Source of the DNA: Halorubrum cibi
GTDB lineage: Archaea; Halobacteriota; Halobacteria; Halobacteriales; Haloferacaceae
DNA: 64,000 bases
Direction of reading: 5' to 3'
Assembly: GCF_900182635.1 (NCBI RefSeq)
Contig: NZ_FXTD01000005.1
Span: 179,643 to 243,642 of the forward strand
Made by a program: the position numbers and the translations under genes. Positions 17,087 through 24,766 of this stretch are shown one piece after another; position 1 is the stretch's first letter, and every line of letters starts with the position of its first letter. A model generated the notes under the pieces. It saw only the letters and a list, made by a program, of their open reading frames with translations. It was not told the DNA's origin and made no database searches.

Positions 17087-18505
17087 TCAGTATTCGCCTT
17101 CGGCGACGTACTCCCGGATGTCCTCGGCCGGGACCTCGCTCGTCGCCTCGAAGCCGTTCTCGCCGGCGGTGCTGATCGTGACGCTCCCGAAGACGTTGCC
17201 GTGCTGGGTGAAGTTCGTGGGCGTCGCCGCGCCCTGGTAGGAGATCTCCTCGCCGTTTTCGAGCGCCTCCTTCCCCTCGGCGAAGTTGTTGACCGCCGTC
17301 CCGCCGTCACGGCTGACCGGGCCGAGGTTGCGCTCTATCGCCTCCGGGGTCGCCTCGCCGGCCCGCTGGATCGCCAGCGCGATCACTTGCATGGCGTCCC
17401 ACGCCGGCGGCGTCCAGGCGTTGATCTCCGCGTCGCCCTGGCCCGAGTAGACCTCCTCGAAGGTGTCGTAACTCGGTCCCGACTGGCCGGGAGAGCCGGC
17501 CCACGCGCCGTGGATGTCGCTTCCGACCTGGTCGACGAGGTCCTGCTGTGCCAGCGGGTCCGAGAGGATCGGCTGGCGACCGTAGCCGGCGTCGGCCCAG
17601 TCCGAGAGCGCCGTGATCGCGGACTCCAGCGGGAGGCTCACGAGGAAGGCGTCGAACTCGGCGTCGAAGAGCCGGCTGAGCGCCGACTGATAGCTCGATC
17701 CGCCGATCTCGACCTCCACTCGCTCTGCGACCGTCCCGCCGTTGTCCTCGTAGACCGAGAGGAATCCCTCGACGTAGCTGCGCTCGCCCTCGGTGGTGCC
17801 GTTGAGCACGCCCAGCGTGTCGAGGTCGTTCTCGAGCGCGTACACCGCGCTCCCGCTCGTGTGGACGGTGTCGCCGACGACGGTCCGCCAGATCCACTCG
17901 TCGTCCGAGAGGTCCTCGGGCGTCCCCTTGTCCCCGCCGCGAGTGTCGAGGAACGTCGACCCCGGCCAGGGGGTGACCATCGGGACCTCGAAGTCCTGGA
18001 GGAAGTCCCAGAGCGGGTTGATCTCGCTCGAGAAGAGGCCCACGATCGCCGGCACTCCATCGTTTTCGATCAGTTGGGTCGTGACGGTCCGCGCCTCCTG
18101 GGGGTCGACGGCGGTGTCCCGCCGGATCACTTCCAGCTCCGCGTCGAGGGGACCGCCGGCCTCGTTGATGTGGGCGACCGCGGCGTCCGTCGCCTGCGAA
18201 ACCCCCGGCTGGAGGAAGTCCCACTGCCCGCTCAGCGACGCGGGCTGACCGAGCGAGATGGTCTCGGGGGCGTCGCTTCCGTCGTCGCTCCCGTCGTCGC
18301 CGCCGCTTCCGTCCCCGCTCCCGTCGTCCCCGCCGCTCCCGTCTTCGCTCCCGTCGTCCCCGCCGCTTCCGTCCCCGCTCCCGTCGTCGTCGCTCCCCTC
18401 GCCGCCGCCGAAGCTCACACAGCCGGCGAGTCCGACCATCCCACCGCTCCCGGCGAGAGTCAAAAACCTCCGACGATTCGCGCGTCTATTGCTATCGGGT
18501 GACAT
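17087..18505 (-). CDS. livJ: Substrate-binding lipoprotein of the branched-chain amino acid transporter
   Basis: A 472-residue type I periplasmic-binding-fold protein (Leu/Ile/Val-binding, ANF-receptor-like) anchored outside the membrane. The N-terminus has a Tat motif (NRRRFL) and a lipobox ending LAGC. A Gly/Asp/Ser repeat linker follows (about residues 35-80), then the binding domain beginning TISLGQPASLSG. Start 18505 is chosen because it sits directly before the Tat signal and TTTTTAATAC lies about 27-36 bp upstream. It heads the livJHMGF operon. The neighbouring cyclodeaminase-like and amine oxidase genes suggest uptake of amino acids for catabolism; ligand specificity is not readable. 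Confidence 0.9.
   Translation of the reverse strand: MSPDSNRRANRRRFLTLAGSGGMVGLAGCVSFGGGEGSDDDGSGDGSGGDDGSEDGSGGDDGSGDGSGGDDGSDDGSDAPETISLGQPASLSGQWDFLQPGVSQATDAAVAHINEAGGPLDAELEVIRRDTAVDPQEARTVTTQLIENDGVPAIVGLFSSEINPLWDFLQDFEVPMVTPWPGSTFLDTRGGDKGTPEDLSDDEWIWRTVVGDTVHTSGSAVYALENDLDTLGVLNGTTEGERSYVEGFLSVYEDNGGTVAERVEVEIGGSSYQSALSRLFDAEFDAFLVSLPLESAITALSDWADAGYGRQPILSDPLAQQDLVDQVGSDIHGAWAGSPGQSGPSYDTFEEVYSGQGDAEINAWTPPAWDAMQVIALAIQRAGEATPEAIERNLGPVSRDGGTAVNNFAEGKEALENGEEISYQGAATPTNFTQHGNVFGSVTISTAGENGFEATSEVPAEDIREYVAEGEY
18265..18405 (-). repeat. In-frame tandem repeat encoding the livJ Gly/Asp/Ser linker
   Basis: Several imperfect repeats of roughly 36 bp built from CCGTCGTCCCCGCCGCT-like units encode GGDDGS(D/E)DGS(G) modules between the lipobox and the ligand-binding domain. 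The repeat number is probably variable between strains, changing the tether length. Confidence 0.6.
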
Positions 18506-18674
18506 TCCGATACTGGATCCCGTACACCGGGTATTAAAAACGGACCCTACCATGGTCGACGCAGTGAGAGAAATCGCCAATTAGGTCGGAGATCCTATAC
18601 TATTGCGGGTCGCGTGTCGTTCGGCGCTTCGTCACCGACGGATCGAACTCGGTATTCGACTTCCCCGATCGCCG

Positions 18675-19658
18675 CTACAGGGAGATCTCGGTCCCGTCGC
18701 CCGCGTCTCTCGCTTCCAGGTAGACCGTCTCGCCCGCCGCGGCGTCCAGCGTCGCGGAACCGACGCTAGCGACCACCAACACCCCGTCGGGGGACTCCCG
18801 GTCGTACCCGTTCGCGAGGGGCACGCCGAGTTCGACCAGGTCGTCGGCGTCGAGGTCGCTCGCGAGGAGGTCTCCGGTCCCGGCGACCTCCTCGGGCACG
18901 TCGGCGAACACGCGCTCGGCGCGCTCGAGGACGCGTGGATCGAGTTCCTGCATCTCCTCGGTGAACGCGCCGACGGCGACGACGAGGGTCCCCGCGCCGA
19001 GCGCCTCCGGCGGGAAGACGGGCTCGGTCGCGGTCGTCGCCGTCACAACCACGTCCGCCCCCTCGACCGCCTCGCTCGGCGTGTCGACCGCGCGCGCCGG
19101 GATCCCCTCCTCGCTCAGATCCGCGGCACACGCCGCCCGCGAGTCCGACGGGGAGTGGACCCGCACGTCCGAAAGCGTCGCGACCGTCGCGATCGCGCGG
19201 GTCTGCCAGCGCGCCTGCGCGCCCGCGCCGAGGACGCCGAGGGAGAGTCCCTCCCCGTCCCGTTCCGGGGCCAGCTCCCGAACGGAGACCGCGCCGATAC
19301 AGCCCGTCCGGGCGTTCGTGATCGTCGTCCCCGCCATGAACGCCTTCGGGAGACCCGTCCGGGCGTCCGTGAGCGCGATCTGGGCGTTGATCGTCGGGAG
19401 CCCCCGCTCCGCGTTCCCCTCGTGGACGCCGACCAGTTTCGTCGCGTAGTGGTCCGCCCCGTGGACGTACGCCGGCATCGCGATCCCGGTTCCCGCGGGC
19501 TCGTCGCCGTCGAGTCCCGCGCCGACGGGGAAGTGCGGACGATGGGGCCGCTCGACCTCGCCTGCGGCCTGTTTGATCAGCGCGTCGTCCACCACGTCGA
19601 CGAGTTCCGCCAGATCGAGGCTCCGTTCGACTTCCTCGGCGGAGAGTACGAGCACCAT
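18675..19658 (-). CDS. Ornithine cyclodeaminase / mu-crystallin family protein
   Basis: A 327-residue NAD(P)-dependent enzyme of the OCD/mu-crystallin family, which includes ornithine cyclodeaminase, alanine dehydrogenase (archaeal Ala type) and ketimine reductases. The substrate domain has the conserved HYATKLVGVHEGN segment (Lys near residue 70) and the Rossmann dinucleotide loop is LGVLGAGAQARWQ near 138. Catalytic Asp candidates follow in the Rossmann half. ATG 19658 is the natural start. It is divergent from the FAD amine oxidase, and both sit next to the liv importer. Its exact substrate is open. Confidence 0.85.
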   Translation of the reverse strand: MVLVLSAEEVERSLDLAELVDVVDDALIKQAAGEVERPHRPHFPVGAGLDGDEPAGTGIAMPAYVHGADHYATKLVGVHEGNAERGLPTINAQIALTDARTGLPKAFMAGTTITNARTGCIGAVSVRELAPERDGEGLSLGVLGAGAQARWQTRAIATVATLSDVRVHSPSDSRAACAADLSEEGIPARAVDTPSEAVEGADVVVTATTATEPVFPPEALGAGTLVVAVGAFTEEMQELDPRVLERAERVFADVPEEVAGTGDLLASDLDADDLVELGVPLANGYDRESPDGVLVVASVGSATLDAAAGETVYLEARDAGDGTEISL

Positions 19659-19767
19659 GTCCGGGGCGTCGCCCCCCGGCGACTTAGCCTGATCGTCGGC
19701 GCGACGGTTGGCACAACGGCCGGCGCAACGGTCGACACGATCGACGCGTCGGCTCCCGCGTCGTACG

Positions 19768-19776
19768 TTTATATCC
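19768..19776 (+). promoter_or_regulatory. TATA-like promoter of the FAD oxidase gene
   Basis: TTTATATCC lies about 25 bp before ATG 19797, the expected spacing for a leaderless haloarchaeal transcript. It supports 19797 rather than the far upstream in-frame start. Confidence 0.6.
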
Positions 19777-19796
19777 CGGGGGGGCGATCGGGGGAT

Positions 19797-20972
19797 ATGG
19801 ACGCACTCGTCGTCGGCGGTGGAGTCGTCGGACTCTCCGCCGCGTACTCGCTTGCCGACCGCGACGTGAACGTGACGCTCGTCGAGAAGGGCTCGCTCGG
19901 GAACGCGAGCACCGCTCGCTCCGCCGGCGGGATCCGCTCGCAGTTCTCCACGCGCGTGAACGTCGAGCTGTCGCTCGCGAGCAAGGAGGTCTGGAACGCC
20001 TTCGAGGAACGGTTCGGGGTGGACATCGGCCTCCGGAAGAACGGCTACCTGTTCCTCGCCCGCTCGGAGGAGACCGCGGAGCGGTTCCGCGAGAACGTCG
20101 AGATGCAGCGCGAGCTCGGCGCGGGGAGCGAGCTTCTCACGCCCGAGGAGGCGACCGATCACTGTCCGGGGCTCGATCCCGACCCGTTCGTCGCGGCGAC
20201 GTACAACCCCGACGACGGCATCGCCGACCCGAACCTCGCCGTCCAGGGATACGCCGAGGCCGCCCGCGAGCGCGGCGTCGAGATCCGGACGAAGACGGCC
20301 GTGACCGACCTCCACCGCGAGGGCGACCGCGTCGTCGGCGCGGACGTTCGGGCGGTCGGCGCGGGAGAGGAGGGATCCGAGCGCCTCGAGGTCGACTGCG
20401 TCGTCAACGCCGCGGGGGCGTGGGCCGCGACGATCGGCGAGATGGCCGGCGTCGACCTCCCGATCGCGCCCCGGCGGCGGCAGATCGCGGTCGTCGACCC
20501 GACGCCGCCGGTGCCGGAGTCGGTCCCGCTGACGATCGACCTCGAGACGGGGTCGTACTTCCGGCCCGAGCGCGACGGGGTGGCGCTCGTCGGCGGCCAC
20601 TTCGAGGCGGACGACGACCCCGACCAGGACCCCGACGCCTACGACGAGGGGATGGACGTGGAGTGGGCCGCGCGCGCGGTCGAGAACGCCGCCGAGTACG
20701 CCGAGTACTTCGGGCTCGACACCCGGATCCAGCGCGGCTGGGCCGGGCTATACGCGGTCACGCCCGACCACCATCCGATCGTCGAGGAGACGATCCCTGG
20801 CCTCGTGACCGTCGCGGGCTTCTCGGGACACGGCTTCCAGCACGCACCCGCCTCCGGGCGGATCGCCGCCGACCTCGCCGTCGACGGCGAGACTGACCTC
20901 CTCGACGTCTCGCCGCTCGCGGGCGACCGGTTCGAGCGCGGCGACACGCTCACGGAGCGGAGCGTCGCCTGA
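19797..20972 (+). CDS. FAD-dependent amino acid/sarcosine oxidase family protein (DAO)
   Basis: A 391-residue flavoprotein of the D-amino-acid / sarcosine / glycine oxidase family. The FAD-binding GxGxxG is VVGGGVVGLSAAY at residues 5-17, and the second dinucleotide motif is STARSAGGIRSQF near 42. C-terminal features are GWAGLYAVTPDHHPIVEE near 314 and the GFSGHGFQHAPASG motif near 340. This class oxidises secondary or D-amino acids to imino acids. The divergent OCD-like protein could reduce or cyclise related imines, and the liv importer adjoins, so the locus may be an amino acid catabolic module. Confidence 0.88.
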   Translation: MDALVVGGGVVGLSAAYSLADRDVNVTLVEKGSLGNASTARSAGGIRSQFSTRVNVELSLASKEVWNAFEERFGVDIGLRKNGYLFLARSEETAERFRENVEMQRELGAGSELLTPEEATDHCPGLDPDPFVAATYNPDDGIADPNLAVQGYAEAARERGVEIRTKTAVTDLHREGDRVVGADVRAVGAGEEGSERLEVDCVVNAAGAWAATIGEMAGVDLPIAPRRRQIAVVDPTPPVPESVPLTIDLETGSYFRPERDGVALVGGHFEADDDPDQDPDAYDEGMDVEWAARAVENAAEYAEYFGLDTRIQRGWAGLYAVTPDHHPIVEETIPGLVTVAGFSGHGFQHAPASGRIAADLAVDGETDLLDVSPLAGDRFERGDTLTERSVA

Positions 20973-21014
20973 AGCTGAAGGCTCCGAGATCTGGCGAACG
21001 GGGCGCTCGCCGCT

Positions 21015-21947
21015 TCACCGCTCCCGGACGGCGTCGGGCGGGAGCAACACCCCGCCCGAGCGAAGTAGCGCGAGCGCGGGGTCGTCGCCGGCGTCGGCGT
21101 CGAAGCTCCCGAGCGCGCGCCGACCCGGAACCGCCACGACGCCGGGCGCGAGGAACGACGCCCGTGGAGGGGCGTCCTCCCCCGGAAGCGTCGCTCCGGC
21201 GTCGAACGCCGCGCCCTCCGGGAGGACGCGGTCGCCGCGGAGGTACGCCCCGGCCGAGGCGAGCAGTTTCGCCTCGCCGGGATCGCCGAGGTCGAACGAG
21301 TCGCCGCGACGCAGGACCGTCCCGTTCCGAAGGATGGCGTCGAGTTCGGACTCGAGGTCCGGGCGTCGATCGTACAGGTCTCTGACGGCGTCGCCGGGGA
21401 TCAGGGTTCCCGGACGAAGAACCGCGGTCAGGAAGGAGCCGCCGGCGGATCGGGAGTCTTCCTCGGGGTCGGCGAGCGCCTCGTAGAGGCCAGGTGCCGC
21501 CGCGGCGGTCCGATCCGGCGGACACAACACGACCGTCTCACCCCTCGGCTCCGCCTCGAGGAAGCCGTCGCCGGGGACCGACGCCAGCGCGTGCCCCAAG
21601 GCTCGGTGGTGGTCGGTTCCGCCGGCGCGCGTCAGGAACGCGCGCCCCGGAACGACGACGACCGCGTCGGCGGCGGGGATCCGCCTCGTCGTCACGTAGC
21701 CGGCGCGTGCCGACGACGCCGATGACGCCGAGGACGGCCGGTCGGCTCCCTTCTCGGCGGCGAGCCGCCTCGCGGAGGCGCGGACCTGGCGCGCCCGCTG
21801 GCGACCCACCCCGTCGAGCAGGTCCGCGAGCCCGTCGATCGGGGCGTTCGCGACCTCCTCGACCGACTCCAGCCCGTGCTCGCGGAGCCGCGCCGCGCGG
21901 ACGTCGCCGATCCCGTAGATCTCCTCGAGCGAACTCACGCTCGACAC
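21015..21947 (-). CDS. Helix-hairpin-helix protein next to tail-tube genes
   Basis: A 310-residue acidic protein. Residues 7-65 form tandem helix-hairpin-helix motifs (YGIGDVRAARLREHGLE and LDGVGRQRARQVRASA). The remainder is an uncharacterised region with repeating short beta-like modules such as PGTLIPGDAVRDLYDR, RNGTVLRRGDSFDLGD and AGAYLRGDRVLPEGA. That pattern suggests a beta-rich repeat structure. It begins 40 bp after the second tube gene on the same strand. Whether it binds DNA or decorates or caps a tube is not known. Confidence 0.7.
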   Translation of the reverse strand: MSSVSSLEEIYGIGDVRAARLREHGLESVEEVANAPIDGLADLLDGVGRQRARQVRASARRLAAEKGADRPSSASSASSARAGYVTTRRIPAADAVVVVPGRAFLTRAGGTDHHRALGHALASVPGDGFLEAEPRGETVVLCPPDRTAAAAPGLYEALADPEEDSRSAGGSFLTAVLRPGTLIPGDAVRDLYDRRPDLESELDAILRNGTVLRRGDSFDLGDPGEAKLLASAGAYLRGDRVLPEGAAFDAGATLPGEDAPPRASFLAPGVVAVPGRRALGSFDADAGDDPALALLRSGGVLLPPDAVRER

Positions 21948-21987
21948 CTCCGGCGCGACGGCGTGGCGAGGACGGCGGCCCGTTGGA

Positions 21988-22473
21988 TCACTCCGCAGAC
22001 ACCTCCGTGACCCCGTCGTGTGCCAGTTCGAACGTCTCCGTCGCGACGCCCGAGCCGACGGCCGAGAGCGTGGGGCCGTCCCATCGCACCGGGCGCGCGC
22101 GCTCGCACCGCCAGACGCGGGCGGGGTCGCCGCGCTCGTCCAACAGGACCACCCTGACGGGTCGCGGCGTGCCGCGCCCGTCGGTCCACTCGCGGAACCA
22201 CTCCCACAGCGCCGTCCGGTCGGTCACGCCGCGCCGGAGCTCGAGCCGCGACGACGCGAGCGCTGATCCGCGGTCGCCGAGGTCGTCGGTGCGATTCCCC
22301 CACGACGCGTCGCGTGCGAGGAGTCGCCGCCAGAGCGGCCCGTCCGCCTCCGCCCCGTCGTCGACACGTGCCGACAACCCGCACACCTCGCTGAACCCCG
22401 CCGCGCCGACGCCGTCGATCTCGACCAGGAATCGGTGGTTCGGGTACGGGTCGGTCCGATCACCCGCCGGCAT
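21988..22473 (-). CDS. Phage tail tube (gp19-like) protein, divergent copy
   Basis: A 161-residue protein of the T4 gp19-like tail-tube / contractile injection tube family. It begins MPAGDRTDPYPNHRFLVEIDG, followed by AGFSEVCGL, the canonical first strands. Later family features are RRGVTDRTALWEWF, VVLLDERGDPARVWRCERARP and the ending ETFELAHDGVTE. The middle EYREG segment is lost, so this copy is more diverged than the upstream one. Start 22473 leaves an 86-bp gap that contains a (CCT)8 tract. Confidence 0.85.
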   Translation of the reverse strand: MPAGDRTDPYPNHRFLVEIDGVGAAGFSEVCGLSARVDDGAEADGPLWRRLLARDASWGNRTDDLGDRGSALASSRLELRRGVTDRTALWEWFREWTDGRGTPRPVRVVLLDERGDPARVWRCERARPVRWDGPTLSAVGSGVATETFELAHDGVTEVSAE

Positions 22474-22481
22474 CGTGGCAC

Positions 22482-22505
22482 CCTCCTCCTCCTCCTCCTC
22501 CTCCT
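22482..22505. repeat. Trinucleotide microsatellite (CCT/AGG) x8
   Basis: Eight perfect CCT units (AGG/GAG on the minus strand) lie 9 bp upstream of the second tube start. On the minus strand the frame through them is continuous with the tube gene and would encode a run of Glu, but it has no start codon close by. Length changes could alter spacing or the ribosome-binding region (GAGG) of the tube gene. Confidence 0.7.
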
Positions 22506-22559
22506 CCCCCTCGGTTCCGTTCCCGCGCCGACCGCGAGCGTGCTCGGCGGTCGACCATG

Positions 22560-23000
22560 CTACGCGGTCCGTTCCATCCCTTCGTGGACGATCTCGAGCC
22601 GCTCGATCGCGACCTCCGACCGGTCGGCGGCGAGGTCGGGCGCGTCGTAGCGGCTCGGCCACGCGTTCTTGAACTCCCACCGCGGCCCGGAGCCGCCCTC
22701 CTCGTCGAGGAGGACGACCGCGATCGGCCGGCGTGCCTCGCCGAGTTTCCCCTGTTCGACCAGCTTGCGCCACTCGTAGAGCGCGATGGAGTCGTCGGTC
22801 GCGCCGCTCTCCAACACGAGCGGGTCGTACCGGCCGAGCCCGCCGAGCTTGCGCGGAGTGGGCGGCTCGTTCCCCTCGCGGTACTCGATCACGTCACTCC
22901 GGGCGGTCGGGAGCGAACAGCGGCTGAACCCCGCCTTCGCGACGCCGTCGATCTCGAGCAGGTATCGGATCTTCCGGTACGGCCCGTGTCTATCCGGCAT
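22560..23000 (-). CDS. Phage tail tube (gp19-like) protein, canonical copy
   Basis: A 146-residue protein matching the conserved phage tail region family (T4 gp19-type tube, also the inner tube of extracellular contractile injection systems). Order of motifs: PYRKIRYLLEIDGVAKAGFS, VIEYREGNEPPTPRKLGGL, a central ALYEWRKLVEQG, IAVVLLDEE, WEFKNAWPSRYDAPDL and EVAIERLEIVHEGMER. All are the expected core of the family and the length is normal. ATG 23000 is used; GTG 23006 is a possible alternative. A 29-codon leader frame overlaps this start. No sheath, spike, baseplate or AAA+ gene is in the window. Confidence 0.9.
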   Translation of the reverse strand: MPDRHGPYRKIRYLLEIDGVAKAGFSRCSLPTARSDVIEYREGNEPPTPRKLGGLGRYDPLVLESGATDDSIALYEWRKLVEQGKLGEARRPIAVVLLDEEGGSGPRWEFKNAWPSRYDAPDLAADRSEVAIERLEIVHEGMERTA

Positions 23001-23079
23001 CGGCACGCCCCCGTGGGTCCCGTCCGCTCTCGTTCGTCGGTGCGGCGACCGTCGCGGCCGCGGATGTGTCCCGTGTCAT
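22990..23079 (-). CDS. 29-codon leader ORF overlapping the tube gene
   Basis: ATG 23079 opens a 29-codon frame (starting MTRDTSAAA) ending at TAG 22990-22992, 8-10 bases inside the tube gene beginning at 23000. A GGGGG run precedes the tube ATG. No clear TATA is placed for this ATG; GATTAATT near 23131-23138 is about 55 bp upstream. It may be a coupled leader peptide or a chance ORF. Confidence 0.25.
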   Translation of the reverse strand: MTRDTSAAATVAAPTNESGRDPRGRADAG

Positions 23080-23086
23080 GGTACTC

Positions 23087-23102
23087 GTTGTCTGTTGACA
23101 AC
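23087..23102. promoter_or_regulatory. Inverted repeat upstream of the tube cassette
   Basis: GTTGTC-TGTT-GACAAC is a perfect 6-bp inverted repeat with a 4-base spacer, located 8 bp upstream of the leader ORF and about 90 bp before the tube gene. Position and symmetry suit an operator. No regulator gene adjoins. Confidence 0.4.
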
Positions 23103-23213
23103 TAACCTAACCAAACGACGGGCCTCCCAATTAATCCTGTCGGGCGAGCGGGCGGTGACGCGGGGTACACCCGCCACGCGCCGTCTCACGGGGGCGCACC
23201 TGCGCGCGCCGTC

Positions 23214-24239
23214 TCACGGGGGCGCGACCGCCCGCCGGAGCTTCTCGGTCGAGAGGTTGCGGCCGGTGACCGGGAGGACGACGGTCTCGCCCGCGACGTC
23301 GTCCATCGACCGCACCGCGGCGACGGCGGATGCGGAGGCACCCTCGATGAGGATCCGTTCCTCCGCCAACACGTCCCGCACGCCGTCCCAGATCGCCTCT
23401 TCGGGGACGGTGATCAGGTCGTCCAGCCGGTCGCGGAGGATCTCGACCGTGAGCGCGAACGGGGCCCGCGAGGAGATCCCCTCCGCCTCCGTCGTCGCCG
23501 ACTCCTGTTCGTCCAAGTGGCCCTCGTGGTACGCCCTGTAGGTCGCGTCCGCGGCCGCGGACTGGACTCCCACGACCTCCGCGCCACCGATCGCGCCGGT
23601 CGTGAGACAGTAACCCGCCGCGCCGCTCCCGCCGCCGATCGGGCAGACGACGCGGTCGACGTCCGGCAGCGTCTCCAGTACCTCCAGCCCGGCCGTGGCG
23701 ACGCCGGCGACGAGGTCCGGTTCGTTCGCCGAGTGGACGTACCGGAGCCCGTCCTCGGCCGCCCGGCGCTCGGCCCACTCGCGCGCCTCGTCGTAGTCGG
23801 CGCCGGTCGCGACGACCTCCGCGCCGAACCGCTCCATCGCGGCCACCTTCTCCGGGTTCGGGTCGCCGGGGACGGCGATCGTCACCGGGACCCCGAACTC
23901 GCGGCCGGCGTAGGCGACCGACTGGCCGTGGTTCCCGGTCGACGCCGCGATGAGCCCCGCCTCGCGGAACTCCTCGGACAGTCGGTGGCCGAGCGTGACG
24001 CCGCCGCGGACCTTGAACGCGCCCGTCGGGAGCGTGTCCTCGCGTTTGAAGTACACGTCCGCGCCGGTCTCCGCGGAGAGCGCCTCGCTGCGGACCAGCG
24101 GCGTCCGCGGGAGGTACCGTCGGACGACCTCGCGGGCCTCGTACACGTCGCCCGGCTCCGGCGGCGTGAGATCGTGGTACGGGAATATCGTCGTCGCGTC
24201 CGGCGAGTCGACGGGCTCGTACCGGCTCACGCCCGCCAT
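23214..24239 (-). CDS. PLP-dependent threonine/serine dehydratase
   Basis: A 341-residue fold-type II PLP enzyme that deaminates L-threonine or L-serine to the 2-oxo acid. The PLP lysine is in YFKREDTLPTGAFKVRGG near residue 68 (second Lys). The phosphate-binding Gly-rich loop is PIGGGSGAAGY near 183, and the substrate loop SANEPDLV is present. It has no C-terminal ACT regulatory domain, so it resembles catabolic rather than feedback-regulated IlvA forms. Start 24239 precedes the conserved N-terminal helix. Confidence 0.88.
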   Translation of the reverse strand: MAGVSRYEPVDSPDATTIFPYHDLTPPEPGDVYEAREVVRRYLPRTPLVRSEALSAETGADVYFKREDTLPTGAFKVRGGVTLGHRLSEEFREAGLIAASTGNHGQSVAYAGREFGVPVTIAVPGDPNPEKVAAMERFGAEVVATGADYDEAREWAERRAAEDGLRYVHSANEPDLVAGVATAGLEVLETLPDVDRVVCPIGGGSGAAGYCLTTGAIGGAEVVGVQSAAADATYRAYHEGHLDEQESATTEAEGISSRAPFALTVEILRDRLDDLITVPEEAIWDGVRDVLAEERILIEGASASAVAAVRSMDDVAGETVVLPVTGRNLSTEKLRRAVAPP

Positions 24240-24491
24240 CCCCCGTGTCTCCGACCGACCGCGTCCCGATTCGGTGCCGCTTCGACGTGTCTCGTGTCGT
24301 CACGTCCCATGGACATCACCTTGCTTCGCCGTCTCCACCGACGTCGATAAGCGTTCGCATGCGGGGTCGACTCGCCGGCTCCACCAGCGCCGCGTTCGAC
24401 CTTCCCTATCGGATTCGATCCCCTCGATCGCGTTCTCCCCGCCCGCTCGCGTCCGATCCGCTCAAGTTTCTCCGAGCGCGAACCGCCCCCC

Positions 24492-24716
24492 ATGGACGAG
24501 CTACTGGACGCGGTCGACCTCGTCGCCGACGCCGGGCTGGAGGGCGTCGTCAGTTGGCTGCTTCGCGCCGTCGGTCTGATCGCCGTCCTCGCGGGGGTCG
24601 CGCTCTGGGCACTCACCGAGACGGGGCTGCTCTGGATCCCCGCGGGACTGATGCTCGTCGGCCTCGTGTTGCTCGCCGCGCCGAGCGTCCTCTTGGCGCT
24701 GGCAGAGTTCGCGTGA
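24492..24716 (+). CDS. Small membrane protein
   Basis: A 74-residue protein with an amphipathic N-terminal helix (MDELLDAVDLVADAG) followed by two hydrophobic helices joined by the short loop ALTETGLLWIP. The last helix runs to near the C-terminus. TCAAGTTTC about 27 bp upstream may be the TATA element. Small two-helix proteins of this sort are frequent in haloarchaea; no function is recognised. Confidence 0.6.
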   Translation: MDELLDAVDLVADAGLEGVVSWLLRAVGLIAVLAGVALWALTETGLLWIPAGLMLVGLVLLAAPSVLLALAEFA

Positions 24717-24766
24717 CGGCTCCCGCCGCGGGGGCCGGGTGACGGTCCCCGTCGCGAGCGGGTCGG

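Noticed and set aside
18603..19796. A 398-codon extension upstream of the FAD oxidase on the plus strand.
   Set aside because: It is antisense to the OCD-family gene, has no family features, and a good TATA element places the start at 19797.
21015..23079. A complete contractile injection system or prophage.
   Set aside because: Only tube proteins and an HhH protein are present. No sheath, baseplate, spike, capsid, terminase or integrase could be found within the window.
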